Origin: Yersinia kristensenii
GTDB taxonomy: Bacteria; Pseudomonadota; Gammaproteobacteria; Enterobacterales; Enterobacteriaceae
Length of the DNA: 64,000 bases
Direction of reading: 5' to 3'
NCBI RefSeq assembly: GCF_900460525.1
Contig: NZ_UHIY01000001.1
Coordinates: 4,278,001-4,342,000, forward strand
Shown here: piece after piece, positions 54,272 to 64,000 of the stretch
Numbering within the stretch: position 1 is the first letter of the stretch
Layout: every line of letters starts with the position of its first letter
Notes under the pieces: model-generated
What the model was told of the DNA's origin: nothing
Database searches by the model: none
The model's input: only the letters and a program-made list of their open reading frames with translations
Made by a program: the position numbers and the translations under genes

Positions 54272-55988
54272 TTACGCTACTTTCGCGACCACGTCATCAG
54301 GGCGTTTTAGCATCGCGTACAGGCCACCGGCTAAGACGGTACCGGCAATAATCGCCACCAGATATAACAGCACTGGATGGATGGCCCCTGGGATCAACAG
54401 CACGAACAAGCCGCCGTGTGGCGCCATCAGTTGCGCGCCGAAGGCCATCGACAGAGCACCAGTTAATGCGCCACCCGCAATACAGCAGGGTAACACGCGC
54501 ATTGGGTCACGGGCCGCAAACGGAATCGCCCCTTCAGAGATAAAGCACAAGCCCAATACCAGCGCGGCTTTGCCCCCTTCCTGCTCACCTTTGTCAAACT
54601 TATGACGCGCCAACAGTGTTGCCAGCCCCATCGCCAGCGGTGGAACCATCCCCGCCGCCATAATAGCTGCCATCGGGGCATAAACTGATGAACTCAGCAG
54701 CGCGACACCAAAGGCGTAAGCCGCTTTGTTCACCGGCCCCCCCCATATCGGTACACATCATCGCCCCGAGGATAGCGCCCAGCAGCACCGCATTGGCGGT
54801 ACCCATAGATTGCAGCCAATTAGTCAGGCCAGTCATGATTTGTGCCACCGGCGTACCGACCACATAAATCATCACCAAACCGACAATCAAGCTCGCCACC
54901 AGCGGGATAATCAATATCGGCTTCAGCGCTTCCATACTTTGCGGTAAATGCAACTTGGTGCTGATGGCTTTGGCGACATAACCGGCGAGGAAACCAGCAA
55001 TAATACCGCCGAGGAAGCCCGCACCGGTGCTCACCGCCAACATACCGCCAATCAAACCCGGTGTCAGACCGGGACGGTCAGCAATCGAGAAGGCGATGAA
55101 ACCGGCCAATACCGGCACCATCAAGGCGAACGCAGAACCGCCACCGATTTGCATCAAGGCCGCAGCCAGTGTGCCTTTGACTTCAAATGCTTTAATCCCG
55201 AACACGAAGGAGAGCGCGATACACAAACCACCGGCCACCACCATCGGCAACATGTAAGACACACCGGTCAGCAGATGGCGATAAGGGCCGCCAGTTTCTG
55301 TTTTTTTGCTGCCAGTGCTGCTGCCGTTTTTTGGCTGATAAACTTCCGCTTGCACCAGCGCTTTGTCCAGTTCCTGCGCGGTTTTCTTCAGTGCCAAGCC
55401 GGTGGTAGTGCGGTACATCGGTTTACCGGCAAACTTGTCCAAATCCACTTCAATGTCAGCCGCCACAATCACCAGATCTGCCGCCGCCACTTCTTCCGGC
55501 GTGATGGCATTGCCCGCACCGACAGAACCACGCGTTTCTACTTTTACCCACCAGCCACGTTTTTTTGCTTCACTTTCAATGGCTTCAGCCGCCATAAAGG
55601 TGTGAGCCACACCGGTTGGGCAAGCGGTAATCGCCACAATGCGCTTTGGACCGGTTGCTGACGTGGTTGCTGAAATTGTTGCTGGCGCGGTGGTCACTGG
55701 AGCCTGATAAGGCTTGGCCTGCGCAATTGCCTGAGCCAAAAAGCCCTCAGGGTCACGCACCGCTTTTTCTAGCTCACCGACATACACTTTCTTGCCGTTC
55801 AGCGCATTGTCAGCCGGAACTGATTGCCCGGCCACAATCACCAGTTCGGCCTCTTCGGCCTGCTCAACCCAGCTCAGCCCAGCTTTTGCCGCCGCTGCAC
55901 CCAGCATCAGTGACGCAAGGTGGCCTCTGGCCTGCCCGAGCGAACTGTCTATTATTAGTAGCGTTTTCATTTCGCCTCCGGAGATCAA
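54272..55988 (-). pseudogene. fruA: Fructose PTS enzyme IIB'BC (FruA), interrupted by a +1 frameshift
   Basis: The first frame begins near MKTLLIIDSSLGQARGHLAS (a GTG-to-ATG choice; ATG at 55970) with an inactive B' domain, then the B domain with the phospho-Cys in ITACPTGVAHTFMAAEAIE, then the membrane C domain to MMCTDMGG. The C domain continues in another frame as PVNKAAYAFGVALLSSSVYA to the stop at 54272. The break is a run of eight G (C run at 54737-54744) where seven keep the frame. Both halves are intact and match E. coli FruA; an artefact is likely. Confidence 0.88.
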
Positions 55989-56923
55989 TTAAAAGGTTTC
56001 AAATCGACTTTTGCCATCATGGCGGCCAATTGTGGGCGATCCGTAATACCCACATTGCTTTGACTGACGGCCAAAGCGGCGACTGCGGTTGCGAGGCGCA
56101 AGGTATGCTCGCTGGACTCACGCATTAACAATCCATAAATCAGGCCACCGACCATGGAGTCACCGGCACCAACAGTGCTGACCACCTCGCAAGCAGGGGG
56201 TTTTGCTAACCACGCGCCGGAGGCATTGACCCACAGAGCACCTTCCGCGCCGAGCGAAATCACCACATGGGCAATCCCCTGGTCGCGCAGTGCGTGTGCG
56301 GCTTCCACCACGTCACCCAGTTCAGGTAACGGGCGACCGGCCCAGATTTCCAGTTCACGGCGGTTGGGTTTCACCAACCATGGCGAAGCTTTCAGCCCCG
56401 CCACTAAGGCTTCGCGGCTACTGTCGAAAATAATGCACGGACACTGGGAGCGCAGGCGCTTCATCCAGTCGGTAAAGTCATCGGGATTCACCCCCGCTGG
56501 CAAACTGCCGCTGACCGCGACCATGTCGAACTGCCCCAACCAACTTAATGAATCGTTGACAAAACGATCCCAATCCGGTTTGGTGACTTCAAAACCGGAG
56601 AAGTTAAAATCAGTCACTTCGCCATCTTTTTCGGTCAGTTTAACGTTGATGCGAGTACGCCCCGGCACCACCTGAAAACGGTTAGCGATACCCAGTTCGC
56701 TGAACAACAGTTGGAAGCCATCTTGGTTATCTTTGCCGAGAAAACCGCCAACAGTGACATCAATACCTAAATCTTTCAGCACCTTGGCAACATTAATACC
56801 TTTACCCGCAGCATGCAGGCCGGCAGTTTTTACCAGGTTAACTTCACCGCGCTCAATCTCTGGGCAAAAGCCTACCAAATCGTAAGCCGGGTTCAGTGTG
56901 ATAGTCGCGACTCTTCTGCTCAT
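55985..56923 (-). CDS. fruK: 1-phosphofructokinase
   Basis: A 312-residue PfkB-family sugar kinase that makes fructose 1,6-bisphosphate from fructose 1-phosphate. Family motifs are [11 protein letters not shown] near residue 39 and the catalytic Asp in [12 protein letters not shown] near 250. It overlaps fruA and fruB by four bases each. Confidence 0.93.
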   Translation of the reverse strand: MSRRVATITLNPAYDLVGFCPEIERGEVNLVKTAGLHAAGKGINVAKVLKDLGIDVTVGGFLGKDNQDGFQLLFSELGIANRFQVVPGRTRINVKLTEKDGEVTDFNFSGFEVTKPDWDRFVNDSLSWLGQFDMVAVSGSLPAGVNPDDFTDWMKRLRSQCPCIIFDSSREALVAGLKASPWLVKPNRRELEIWAGRPLPELGDVVEAAHALRDQGIAHVVISLGAEGALWVNASGAWLAKPPACEVVSTVGAGDSMVGGLIYGLLMRESSEHTLRLATAVAALAVSQSNVGITDRPQLAAMMAKVDLKPFN

Positions 56924-58071
56924 GCTGCCCCCTCGCCCAAACCGGCGGAAATAGCGGCACCAATAGCATCCAGTGCGGCCTGTGCATCTTCACCGCTGGC
57001 GGTAAAGCGCAGGCGATTCCCTTTTTTAACCCCTAAAGCCACAACTTTCATGAGACTACGTCCATTAGCGGGTTTACCGGTGCCGTCCAGATTGGTTACG
57101 GTGATTTCACTGGTAAACTGTTTGATTGTATTGACTAAAATCGTCCCTGGGCGCGCATGTAACCCATGTTCATTACGGATAACAAACTCTGCGCTTAATA
57201 CTTCATTTTGCTCGACATATTCGCTGGTCAGCAATGCCAACAGCGCAGCGGCATCGGCGTTCAGCAACGCGTCAGCTTTTTTCGCCAGCAGTAAGTCACT
57301 GAGATAATTTAACATTGAGAGCGGCTGATCATCAGCCCCTGACGGGTTATTCGCTACAGACAATGTCAGCAATAGGGCCACTTTCTCCCCATGATGTTCA
57401 AAAGCAGTTACCGGGCGACTGACTGTCGCGGCACTGACCAAATTACCTTCGGTGCTGTCACTCAGCCAGATCCCCTGCCCCAGATTCAGCGGCTCGCGAG
57501 TAATCACATCACTGACAAAACGCGCATCAACAGCGCCGATTTGCTGTAAACGGCCCGCATTCAGTGCTTGTAGCGTGATTAGATTGTCAGCCGCGACATC
57601 GAGCGCGATAAGTGAAGTGTCAAAATGGAATTCAGCCGCTTTTTTCTCGCCCATCAGCAAACTGCGTAATTCTTCAGCTGACGTGGTTTTTGCTAACTGT
57701 GCGGCAACCGCATCATCACTTAACACGTGCGTCAATTGGCGTAATAATGCCAGGTGTTCATCTGAACGGGCGGCGATGCCGATAACAATGTAGGCGGTTT
57801 GATCTTCACCCCAGGCGATTCCCTGTGGGAATTGGAAAACCTGAACCCCGGTGTTCAACACCAAGTCGCGGGTATCAGTGGTACCATGTGGGATGGCAAT
57901 GCCATTACCCAAGTAGGTCGAGGTCTGCTGCTCGCGGGCTAGCATCCCATCAAGGTAGCCCGCAGCAACATTGCCAGCTTGCGCCAGGGCGGCCGCTACT
58001 TGGCTGATAGCCTCGTTTTTACTGCCTGCTTGTGCAGCCAGATGGATATCTTGCGTCGATAACTGGAACAT
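56920..58071 (-). CDS. fruB: Fructose PTS diphosphoryl transfer protein (EIIA-FPr)
   Basis: A 383-residue fusion of an N-terminal EIIA domain (phospho-His H62 in [11 protein letters not shown]), a central M domain, and a C-terminal HPr domain (phospho-His in [12 protein letters not shown], near residue 302). It passes phosphate from enzyme I to FruA. It is first in the fruBKA operon, downstream of two Cra sites. Confidence 0.93.
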   Translation of the reverse strand: MFQLSTQDIHLAAQAGSKNEAISQVAAALAQAGNVAAGYLDGMLAREQQTSTYLGNGIAIPHGTTDTRDLVLNTGVQVFQFPQGIAWGEDQTAYIVIGIAARSDEHLALLRQLTHVLSDDAVAAQLAKTTSAEELRSLLMGEKKAAEFHFDTSLIALDVAADNLITLQALNAGRLQQIGAVDARFVSDVITREPLNLGQGIWLSDSTEGNLVSAATVSRPVTAFEHHGEKVALLLTLSVANNPSGADDQPLSMLNYLSDLLLAKKADALLNADAAALLALLTSEYVEQNEVLSAEFVIRNEHGLHARPGTILVNTIKQFTSEITVTNLDGTGKPANGRSLMKVVALGVKKGNRLRFTASGEDAQAALDAIGAAISAGLGEGAA

Positions 58072-58093
58072 TATGTCTCCTCTCTTGCTGAAT

Positions 58094-58107
58094 TGAATCG
58101 TTTCAGC
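58094..58107. promoter_or_regulatory. Cra (FruR) operator, proximal
   Basis: TGAATCGTTTCAGC matches the Cra consensus (TGAAWCGNTTMA core) 23 bases before the fruB start. Confidence 0.75.
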
Positions 58108-58157
58108 TTTAGTGAGAAAAAGGAGCGTTACCCTTTATCACTTGGTGACGAGATAAC

Positions 58158-58171
58158 GCTGAAACGTTTCA
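58158..58171. promoter_or_regulatory. Cra (FruR) operator, distal
   Basis: GCTGAAACGTTTCA contains the perfect palindrome TGAAACGTTTCA. With the proximal site it repeats the two-site layout of the E. coli fru promoter. Confidence 0.85.
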
Positions 58172-58331
58172 AGGAGTGTGTTTCCGACTCAGAATATATG
58201 CAAGTTTTCTGCTTTTATTCTTGATGAATTTTTGACACTCCGCACATTTTAGTCTTGAACAAGTTTCTGTCAGCGACAAAATAGCCCCATTTGCTGACAG
58301 TTGCTGATACACATATTAAAGGAGCTAAATA

Positions 58332-58754
58332 ATGTCTGTCGTTGTCGGTGTTGGCGTGATTATCGTCAATCAACAAGGTGAAGTTCTGTTGGGGAAACGC
58401 AGCAGTCAGCATGCACCTTACTGGTCAATTCCCGGTGGTCATATGGAGGCCGGCGAGTCTTTTGAACAAGCGGCACAGCGGGAAATATTGGAAGAAACTG
58501 GCTTAAAAATCAATAACATGTCGGTTATTGGTTTATGCAATAACCTCGCGACCTGGCGTGAAGAGGGCAAACATACGGTTTCGGTTTGTTTGTTAGCCCA
58601 ACATCCCGGTGGGGAACCCGAGCTGAAAGAGCCGGATAAATGTCAGCAATGGCTGTGGTGCAATCCGCGTGAATTACCCGAGCCCCATTTTGAAGCCAGC
58701 CGCCATGCTATCGATTTATGGTTGAATCAGCAGTTTTATGTCTCTTCCAACTAA
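58332..58754 (+). CDS. Nudix hydrolase
   Basis: A 140-residue Nudix protein. The Nudix box GGHMEAGESFEQAAQREILE-ETGL (about 37-60) has all the metal-binding Glu residues. The sequence resembles NUDT15/NudG-like nucleotide diphosphatases that hydrolyse modified dNTPs, but the substrate is not certain. It is a single gene with its own terminator. Confidence 0.88.
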   Translation: MSVVVGVGVIIVNQQGEVLLGKRSSQHAPYWSIPGGHMEAGESFEQAAQREILEETGLKINNMSVIGLCNNLATWREEGKHTVSVCLLAQHPGGEPELKEPDKCQQWLWCNPRELPEPHFEASRHAIDLWLNQQFYVSSN

Positions 58755-58780
58755 AAAATAGCGCTATATAAAGTATTATA

Positions 58781-58803
58781 TAACCAGCAATTTCAGCTGG
58801 TTA
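58781..58803 (+). terminator. Terminator after the Nudix gene
   Basis: TAACCAGC-aatttca-GCTGGTTA is a perfect 8-base stem followed by TTTGCCCTT, 27 bases past the stop. Confidence 0.72.
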
Positions 58804-59018
58804 TTTGCCCTTCCTCACAAAATCCCCGCCATTTCTGGCATTTATATTCAGCTAATTTGAACTAATATAGCTAAATACCTCTATTGGGTTAGTCAGCTGG
58901 AGAAAACCGCCCTACAATAAGCCTACTTATTTTATGGGAAAGAGTTGTCGCTGGCAGAGTAACCAGTCGTGCATTTGATCCGTCCGTTTTACCAATAATT
59001 ATTAGAATGGGTGCAATT

Positions 59019-60167
59019 ATGAGCAACAAACAAACTGGCTTCGGGAAGCGACGCCGGTGGGGATGGTTATGGATTTTGCTGATCGGCATTATTATTGGTG
59101 CCGCCCTATTAGCAGGAACCGCCACCGTCTTCCATAAAACCAGTGATACCGCGTTCTGCGTTTCCTGCCACACCATGCAGCAGCCACTGGCTGAATATCA
59201 AGGTAGCGTACACTTCCAAAACACCAAGGGTATCCGTGCTGAATGTGCTGATTGCCATGTGCCTCATGAGCCGCTGGATTATCTATGGACTAAAATCCGG
59301 GCAGTGAAAGATATCTATGGTGAAATGGTTGGCACCATCAATACACCAGAGAAATATGAAGCCCATAAACTCGCCATGGCCCAATCAGTGTGGAAAACGC
59401 TGAAAGAAAATGATTCAGCAACCTGCCGTTCTTGCCACAGTTTTGATGCTATGGACATCACCGGGCAAAGTGCTGAAGCACGCATTCAGCACCCGGTCGC
59501 CATCAAGAAGGGTGAAACTTGTATTGATTGCCATAAAGGTGTCGCCCATATCCTGCCCGACATGAGTGAAGTGACTCAGGCCGGTGCCGCCGAACTGGCT
59601 ACCGCCGCAGCCCAAACCCCAGCCAGCGCCACCACGCTTTACACCATCGCCACTGAACCCTTCTTTATGAATGCCGGTGACAGCCACAATGCTGGCAACT
59701 TGATGCCATCGACCGAAGTGGAAGTCGTGAAGCAGCAAGGTGACCAGGTGTTAGTTGATGTCAAAGGCTGGCAGCAAGATGGCGTAGCTGAAGTGTTCTA
59801 CGCCGCCCAAGGAAAACGCATTTTAAGTGTGTTACTGGGCGAAGAGGCACAAAAAGCACTGAAAACATTGAATACCCAAACCGACCCAGAAACCAATCTG
59901 GTCTGGCACCAAGTTGCACTCCAAGTGTGGTTGCCAAAGAAACAACTGGTTGATGACCAACAGAAAATCTGGCGCTATGCCGCTGATATGATGTCGGCTA
60001 ACTGTACCGGTTGCCACGGTTTGACCGCACTGGACCGCTTTAATGCGAATCAATGGATTGGGGTTATCAAAGGCATGGCACCACGCACGTCCCTGACGCA
60101 GGAACAGCTGCGCGTGATGACACAATATGTACAAAAACATGCCAGTGATATGCCGGCCAAGCTGTAA
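59019..60167 (+). CDS. torC: Pentahaem c-type cytochrome of TMAO reductase (TorC/TorY)
   Basis: A 382-residue membrane-anchored cytochrome of the NapC/NirT family. An N-terminal anchor (about 14-36) is followed by five CxxCH haem motifs: CVSCH, CADCH, CRSCH, CIDCH and, in the C-terminal domain, CTGCH. That number is diagnostic of TorC/TorY. It passes electrons from menaquinol to the periplasmic reductase encoded 13 bases downstream. The start could also be the ATG at 59007. TorC and TorY cannot be separated here. Confidence 0.9.
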   Translation: MSNKQTGFGKRRRWGWLWILLIGIIIGAALLAGTATVFHKTSDTAFCVSCHTMQQPLAEYQGSVHFQNTKGIRAECADCHVPHEPLDYLWTKIRAVKDIYGEMVGTINTPEKYEAHKLAMAQSVWKTLKENDSATCRSCHSFDAMDITGQSAEARIQHPVAIKKGETCIDCHKGVAHILPDMSEVTQAGAAELATAAAQTPASATTLYTIATEPFFMNAGDSHNAGNLMPSTEVEVVKQQGDQVLVDVKGWQQDGVAEVFYAAQGKRILSVLLGEEAQKALKTLNTQTDPETNLVWHQVALQVWLPKKQLVDDQQKIWRYAADMMSANCTGCHGLTALDRFNANQWIGVIKGMAPRTSLTQEQLRVMTQYVQKHASDMPAKL

Positions 60168-60180
60168 ATAAGAGGCGAAA

Positions 60181-62661
60181 ATGACTAAATATCAACAACA
60201 ACCCTTACAAATGAGCCGCCGTCGCTTCTTACTGGGAACCAGTGCGCTAGCCGCACTGCCTTTAGTCGGGAGTCTGTGGCCAAAATCCGCATTGGCCCAA
60301 GCTATCAGCCAGGCATTACCACAATTTTTAGCACTGCGTCAGGCCCAGAAAGGCATTCTGACCGGCGCTCACTGGGGGGCATTCGAAGCGCTGGTTGAGA
60401 ATGGCCGCATGGTGGGCGTCCAACCGGTCAAAGATGACCCATGGCCGAATGAACTTATCACCATGGCGCCTTATCAGGTACATGCCGAAAACCGCATTAA
60501 ATACCCGATGGTGCGCAAAAGCTGGTTGGAAGGCGGCCCCGGCAGCCATACTGAATTACGTGGCCGCGATGAATGGGTGCGAGTCAGTTGGGATAAAGCC
60601 ACCGAGCTGGTGTGCAATGAAATAGTTCGAGTCCAGAAAGACCACGGCCCACAAGCGCTGTATGCCGGTTCTTATGGCTGGAAAAGTGTCGGCATGCTGC
60701 ACAACAGCCGCACTTTGCTGCAACGCTTAATGAACCTGAGTGGCGGGTTCCTCGGCTACGCCGGTGACTATTCAACCGGTGCCGCACAGGTCATTATGAC
60801 CCACGTCATGGGGTCGATGGAGGTTTATGAGCAACAAACCGCCTGGCCAAATGTAGTCGAAAACAGCGAGCTGGTGATCCTGTGGGGCTGTAACCCAATG
60901 ATCACTTTGAAAAATAGTTGGAATATTCCGGATCATGTCGGCCAAACTGGCTTTGAAGCGCTGAAGAAGAAAGGCACCAAAGTCATCAGTATTGACCCGG
61001 TTAATAATGACAGCGCCAAATTCACCAATGCTCAATGGATTGCCCCGCGCCCTTACACTGACAGCGCGATGCTGATTGGGATTGCCCATACCTTGCTGAC
61101 GGAAAAGCTGCACAATCCGGACTTTATCAAAACCTATACAATTGGTTTCGATAAATTCCAGGCTTATCTGTTAGGGGAAACTGACGGCCAGCCGAAGACG
61201 GCGGAATGGGCGGCTGATATCAGCGGTGTCGATGCTGAAGTGATACGCCAGTTGGCGCGCGATATGGCAAAACAGCGCACCATGATCATGGGCGGCTGGG
61301 GGATTCAACGCCAACACCACGGTGAGCAACAACACTGGCTGCTGGTGACAGTGGCCTCGATGCTCGGCCAAATTGGTTTGCCGGGTGGTGGCTTTGGCTT
61401 CAGCTACCATTACTCCTCCGGTGGTAGTCCAACCGCCAAAGGCGGCATTTTGCCAGGAATTTCTGCCGGTAACGCGCCGAAGAACTCGCCGACCCCGATC
61501 CCGGTGGCTCGCATTGCCGAATGTTTGGCCAATCCAGGCAAAACCATTGATTTCAATGGCACAAAAGTGACCTATCCAGATGTCAAAATGGTCTATGTCG
61601 CGGGCGGGAATACCTTCCATCAGCATCAGGATACTAATAATCTGGTGAAAGCCTGGCAGCATCCAGAAACCATTGTCGTTAATGAACCCTACTGGACCGC
61701 CACGGCTAAGCACGCCGATATCGTGTTACCGGCCACCACCAGCTATGAGCGCAACGATTTGGAAATGGGCGGCGATTATTCGCAGCTTTATGTGTTCCCG
61801 ATGCATCAATGCGTGCCGCCACAGCATGAGTCGCGCAGTGATTTTGATATTTTCGCCGCCATGGCCACCCGGCTGGGTGTCATTGATGCCTTTAGCGAGG
61901 GCAAAGATGAAACACAGTGGTTGAAATCAATGTATGACGATATGAAATCACAGGCCCGTACTGCGCGTGTCGCCCTGCCGCCGTTCGATATGTTCTGGGA
62001 ATCGAACAACTATATTCGCTTCCCTATCCCAGAGGCGAATAAGCAGTGGGTGCGTTTTGCTGATTATCGTGAGAATCCATTGCTCAATCCGCTGGGCACG
62101 CCATCGGGTAAAATTGAAATCTACTCCGATACCATCGCCAAAATGGAATATGCCGATTGTCAGGGAATTCCCACCTGGATGCCACCTCATGAGTGGTATC
62201 GCGGAGCAGAAGCCAAGCAATATCCGCTGTCACTGAACACGGCGCACCCCATCAACCGCCTGCATTCGCAATTGGATAACACGCCACTGCGCGAAAAGTA
62301 CGCGGTGGCTGATCGCGAAGCCATTCTGATAAGCCCACAAGATGCCAGTGCGCGTCAGATTGTGAACGGCGATTTAGTTCGGGCGTTTAACGATCGCGGG
62401 CAAATTTTGGTCGGTGCCGTGGTCACGGAAGATGTGCGGCCTGGCGTGGTGCGTATCAGCGAAGGGGCATGGTTTGACCCCGCCGAGCCGTCTGTGCCGG
62501 GTTCGATTTGTAAGAACGGTAATATTAATTGCCTGACTTTCGATATCGGCTCGTCCAGTTTGGCGCAAGGTAACTGTGGGCAGATGGCACAGCTTGAAAT
62601 TGAAAAGTACACTGGGCCAGTGCTGAAAAATACCGCTCACGCAGTTCCGGCAGGGGCTTAG
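60181..62661 (+). CDS. torA: Trimethylamine N-oxide reductase, molybdopterin subunit (TorA/TorZ)
   Basis: An 826-residue DMSO-reductase-family enzyme. The twin-arginine signal is SRRRFLLGTSALAALPL to ALAQA, so it is exported folded by Tat. The Mo-ligand serine lies in AGDYSTGAAQVIMTHV, and GGWGIQRQHHGEQ, GQIGLPGGGFGFSYHYSSGG and HPINRLHSQLDNTPLREKYA are family hallmarks. It reduces TMAO and perhaps other N- or S-oxides. No torD chaperone or torTSR regulators are present, which resembles the E. coli torYZ pair. Confidence 0.92.
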   Translation: MTKYQQQPLQMSRRRFLLGTSALAALPLVGSLWPKSALAQAISQALPQFLALRQAQKGILTGAHWGAFEALVENGRMVGVQPVKDDPWPNELITMAPYQVHAENRIKYPMVRKSWLEGGPGSHTELRGRDEWVRVSWDKATELVCNEIVRVQKDHGPQALYAGSYGWKSVGMLHNSRTLLQRLMNLSGGFLGYAGDYSTGAAQVIMTHVMGSMEVYEQQTAWPNVVENSELVILWGCNPMITLKNSWNIPDHVGQTGFEALKKKGTKVISIDPVNNDSAKFTNAQWIAPRPYTDSAMLIGIAHTLLTEKLHNPDFIKTYTIGFDKFQAYLLGETDGQPKTAEWAADISGVDAEVIRQLARDMAKQRTMIMGGWGIQRQHHGEQQHWLLVTVASMLGQIGLPGGGFGFSYHYSSGGSPTAKGGILPGISAGNAPKNSPTPIPVARIAECLANPGKTIDFNGTKVTYPDVKMVYVAGGNTFHQHQDTNNLVKAWQHPETIVVNEPYWTATAKHADIVLPATTSYERNDLEMGGDYSQLYVFPMHQCVPPQHESRSDFDIFAAMATRLGVIDAFSEGKDETQWLKSMYDDMKSQARTARVALPPFDMFWESNNYIRFPIPEANKQWVRFADYRENPLLNPLGTPSGKIEIYSDTIAKMEYADCQGIPTWMPPHEWYRGAEAKQYPLSLNTAHPINRLHSQLDNTPLREKYAVADREAILISPQDASARQIVNGDLVRAFNDRGQILVGAVVTEDVRPGVVRISEGAWFDPAEPSVPGSICKNGNINCLTFDIGSSSLAQGNCGQMAQLEIEKYTGPVLKNTAHAVPAGA

Positions 62662-62718
62662 TCTTTAGGTTGAATAACTGAGGGCAATATTATTTTCGCC
62701 CTCATATTGCTGACAAAT

Positions 62719-62800
62719 TGAACCAAGGGGAATCGTGCCGTTGGGGTCGTAACGGCGTAAGCCGTCGGAGCGCCCCTAGGTGCGGTAAACCCTTGGCTCA
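62719..62800. repeat. Structured intergenic repeat, family 2, copy 2 (inverted)
   Basis: The reverse complement contains ACCGCACCTAGGGGCGCTCC, GACGGCTTACGCCGTTACG and CCCCAACGGCACG, matching the element at 28192-28267. The outer arms here are CCAAGGG and CCCTTGG. Confidence 0.75.
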
Positions 62801-62829
62801 CCGTGCTTTCTCGCCGAGCCAGTCATCGA

Positions 62830-63084
62830 TTAAGGCGCAGTATCCGCTTCCAGTTTAATCAAATACACCAGCGCCTGTTCGCGGGTATCAAAACACATCT
62901 CGCGCAATGCTTGCAGGCTGGCACACACTGCCGGGCGGGATGGAGAATGGAAAATACCGCAGCGCATATTGTCATCTAAATGCAAGCAACGGGTATTGGC
63001 GGGCTTGCCGAATGGCATACCGGGGATCGGGCTGGAAATCGAAGGAGCAATACAGCAAGCACCGCAATCTGAGCGACAGTCCAT
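62830..63084 (-). CDS. yeiW: YkgJ-family cysteine cluster protein YeiW
   Basis: An 84-residue protein with a Cys cluster CRSDCGACC at the N-terminus, then [21 protein letters not shown] in MRCGIF and C in PAVCASL: the YkgJ/UPF0153 pattern, likely binding zinc or an iron-sulfur cluster. It resembles E. coli YeiW, also downstream of fruBKA. The ATG at 63084 starts the conserved MDCRSDCG; the longer frame to 63129 is unlikely. Confidence 0.82.
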   Translation of the reverse strand: MDCRSDCGACCIAPSISSPIPGMPFGKPANTRCLHLDDNMRCGIFHSPSRPAVCASLQALREMCFDTREQALVYLIKLEADTAP

Positions 63085-63129
63085 CAGCAGGCTCCTGTAG
63101 GCTGGTGGCATAACCGCGGACAATAGCAA

Positions 63130-63530
63130 TCAGCCTGATGAACTACCAGCACTATCCTTAATCAACCGTCCAATAGCAGACCCAGCACACGGCTTCAGCT
63201 TTTAACTTCATTACTTTCAGTTTGTTTTTTAACCTAAAAAATCCCAATTTGTGCGATATTCAATCACAACCAACCACCAGATCAAGACTAATCACTGACC
63301 AGAGTATCCACATGAGCATATTCATCTGTTTACAGCTTCATCGCCTCCATGTACCATTGAGCTAGTACAAAAGAACTATTAACTATATTATTAATATCCA
63401 AAATCATTGGCGTTACAGCAAGGCGGCAAACGAACAAATCCCGATGAGCTTACATAAGTAAGTGATTCGGGTGAGTAAGTACGGCTAACGCAGCTGTAGC
63501 GTCAAGGATGAAGGATATTTGGAGCTATAA
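63130..63530. other. Intergenic region with an ERIC element
   Basis: About 400 bases between yeiW and mtr, mostly AT-rich. The right third is an ERIC copy. No gene is seen. Confidence 0.6.
63404..63518. repeat. ERIC element, copy 2
   Basis: The centre AACAAATCCCGATGAGCTTA followed by CATAAGTAAGTGATTCGGGT matches the ERIC core and the copy at 38067-38178. It ends 13 bases before the mtr start and so may supply part of its 5' leader. Confidence 0.8.
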
Positions 63531-64000
63531 ATGTCGATGGATGTATCCCAACCCCTATCACGCCCCTCCGTCCTCGGCGGTGCAATGATTGTCGCCGGTA
63601 CCGCAGTAGGCGCAGGGATGTTTTCAATCCCAATCGTGACGGCGGGTGTGTGGTTCAGCGGCTCAGTCATGCTGCTGATTTATACGTGGGCATGCATGCT
63701 GATTTCCGGCTTGATGATTCTGGAAGCTAACTTGAACTACCCGAGTGGCGCCAGTTTCCACACCATGGTGCAAGACCTGCTGGGCAAAGTTTGGAGCGCT
63801 ATTAATGGCGTCTCGATCACTTTTGTTCTCTATATTCTGACCTACGCCTATATCTCAGCGGGTGGATCAATCATTACCCATACGCTACAAAATGTGGTGG
63901 GAATGGGTCAAACTGGGGCGGGCTTTATCTTTGCGGTATTAGTGGCATTTATTGTCTGGTTATCCACCCGCGCAGTAGACCGCTTAAGCACTATATTGAT
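63531..64000 (+). CDS. mtr: Tryptophan-specific transporter Mtr (partial, C-terminus outside window)
   Basis: The first 156 or so residues of an aromatic amino acid permease of the HAAAP family. [20 protein letters not shown] is the first membrane segment; [20 protein letters not shown] and [20 protein letters not shown] match Mtr more closely than TyrP. The ribosome-binding site GGAG lies six bases upstream. The gene runs off the window. Confidence 0.88.
   Translation, partial: MSMDVSQPLSRPSVLGGAMIVAGTAVGAGMFSIPIVTAGVWFSGSVMLLIYTWACMLISGLMILEANLNYPSGASFHTMVQDLLGKVWSAINGVSITFVLYILTYAYISAGGSIITHTLQNVVGMGQTGAGFIFAVLVAFIVWLSTRAVDRLSTIL

Noticed and set aside
54948..55661. 237-codon open frame on the plus strand over fruA
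   Set aside because: Antisense shadow of fruA; low-complexity His/Gln-rich product without recognisable domains.

Overview
The window is a stretch of enterobacterial chromosome that most likely comes from Yersinia. It carries a myf/psa-type fimbrial locus, ERIC repeats and many Yersinia-like housekeeping genes. Gene order over lysP-yeiE-yeiH-nfo, fruBKA and yeiW follows E. coli. The species cannot be fixed from this sequence; Y. enterocolitica or a close relative fits best.

Positions 1 to about 20,900 are the right part of a P2-family (Peduoviridae) prophage; its other end lies beyond position 1. Late genes O-N-M-L-R-S, sheath, tube, holin, endolysin, spanins, tail chaperone (with a programmed -1 frameshift signal) and tape measure run leftward. 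Terminase P, portal Q and an Ogr-like activator run rightward. An early operon (cox, cII, fil-like, small genes, dam, replication gene A) runs leftward, and a 186-type CI repressor and the integrase run rightward. The DUF2586 sheath, DUF2597 tube and the place of the lysis genes resemble HP1/K139 rather than P2, while the immunity region resembles coliphage 186. Between CI and integrase lie two AT-rich membrane-protein genes of unknown function, the best candidate here for an undescribed (possibly anti-phage) system.

The prophage ends just upstream of a PAP2 phosphatase gene preceded by an excellent PmrA box. Then follow a second PAP2 enzyme (undecaprenyl-pyrophosphate phosphatase type), deoC with a DeoR operator and deoR, sdaC-sdaB (serine uptake and deamination), dacC (PBP6), a reverse transsulfuration pair (cystathionine beta-synthase and gamma-lyase), a convergent MetQNI methionine importer with a 2-oxoglutarate/Fe(II) oxygenase, an HAD phosphatase, a glutathione transferase, and a TonB receptor with FecCD/FecE-type transporter genes but no binding protein.

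The remainder holds lysP, yeiE, a broken small membrane-protein gene, a small Cys-rich exported protein, yeiH, nfo, the myf fimbrial cluster (regulators E and F, subunit A, chaperone B, usher C), the fructose PTS operon fruBKA with two Cra sites, a Nudix hydrolase, torC/torA-type TMAO respiration genes, yeiW and the start of mtr.

Four otherwise intact genes (sdaC, the siderophore-type ATPase, myfA, fruA) are each broken by one extra base in a 7-8 base homopolymer. This looks more like a sequencing artefact than four independent mutations.
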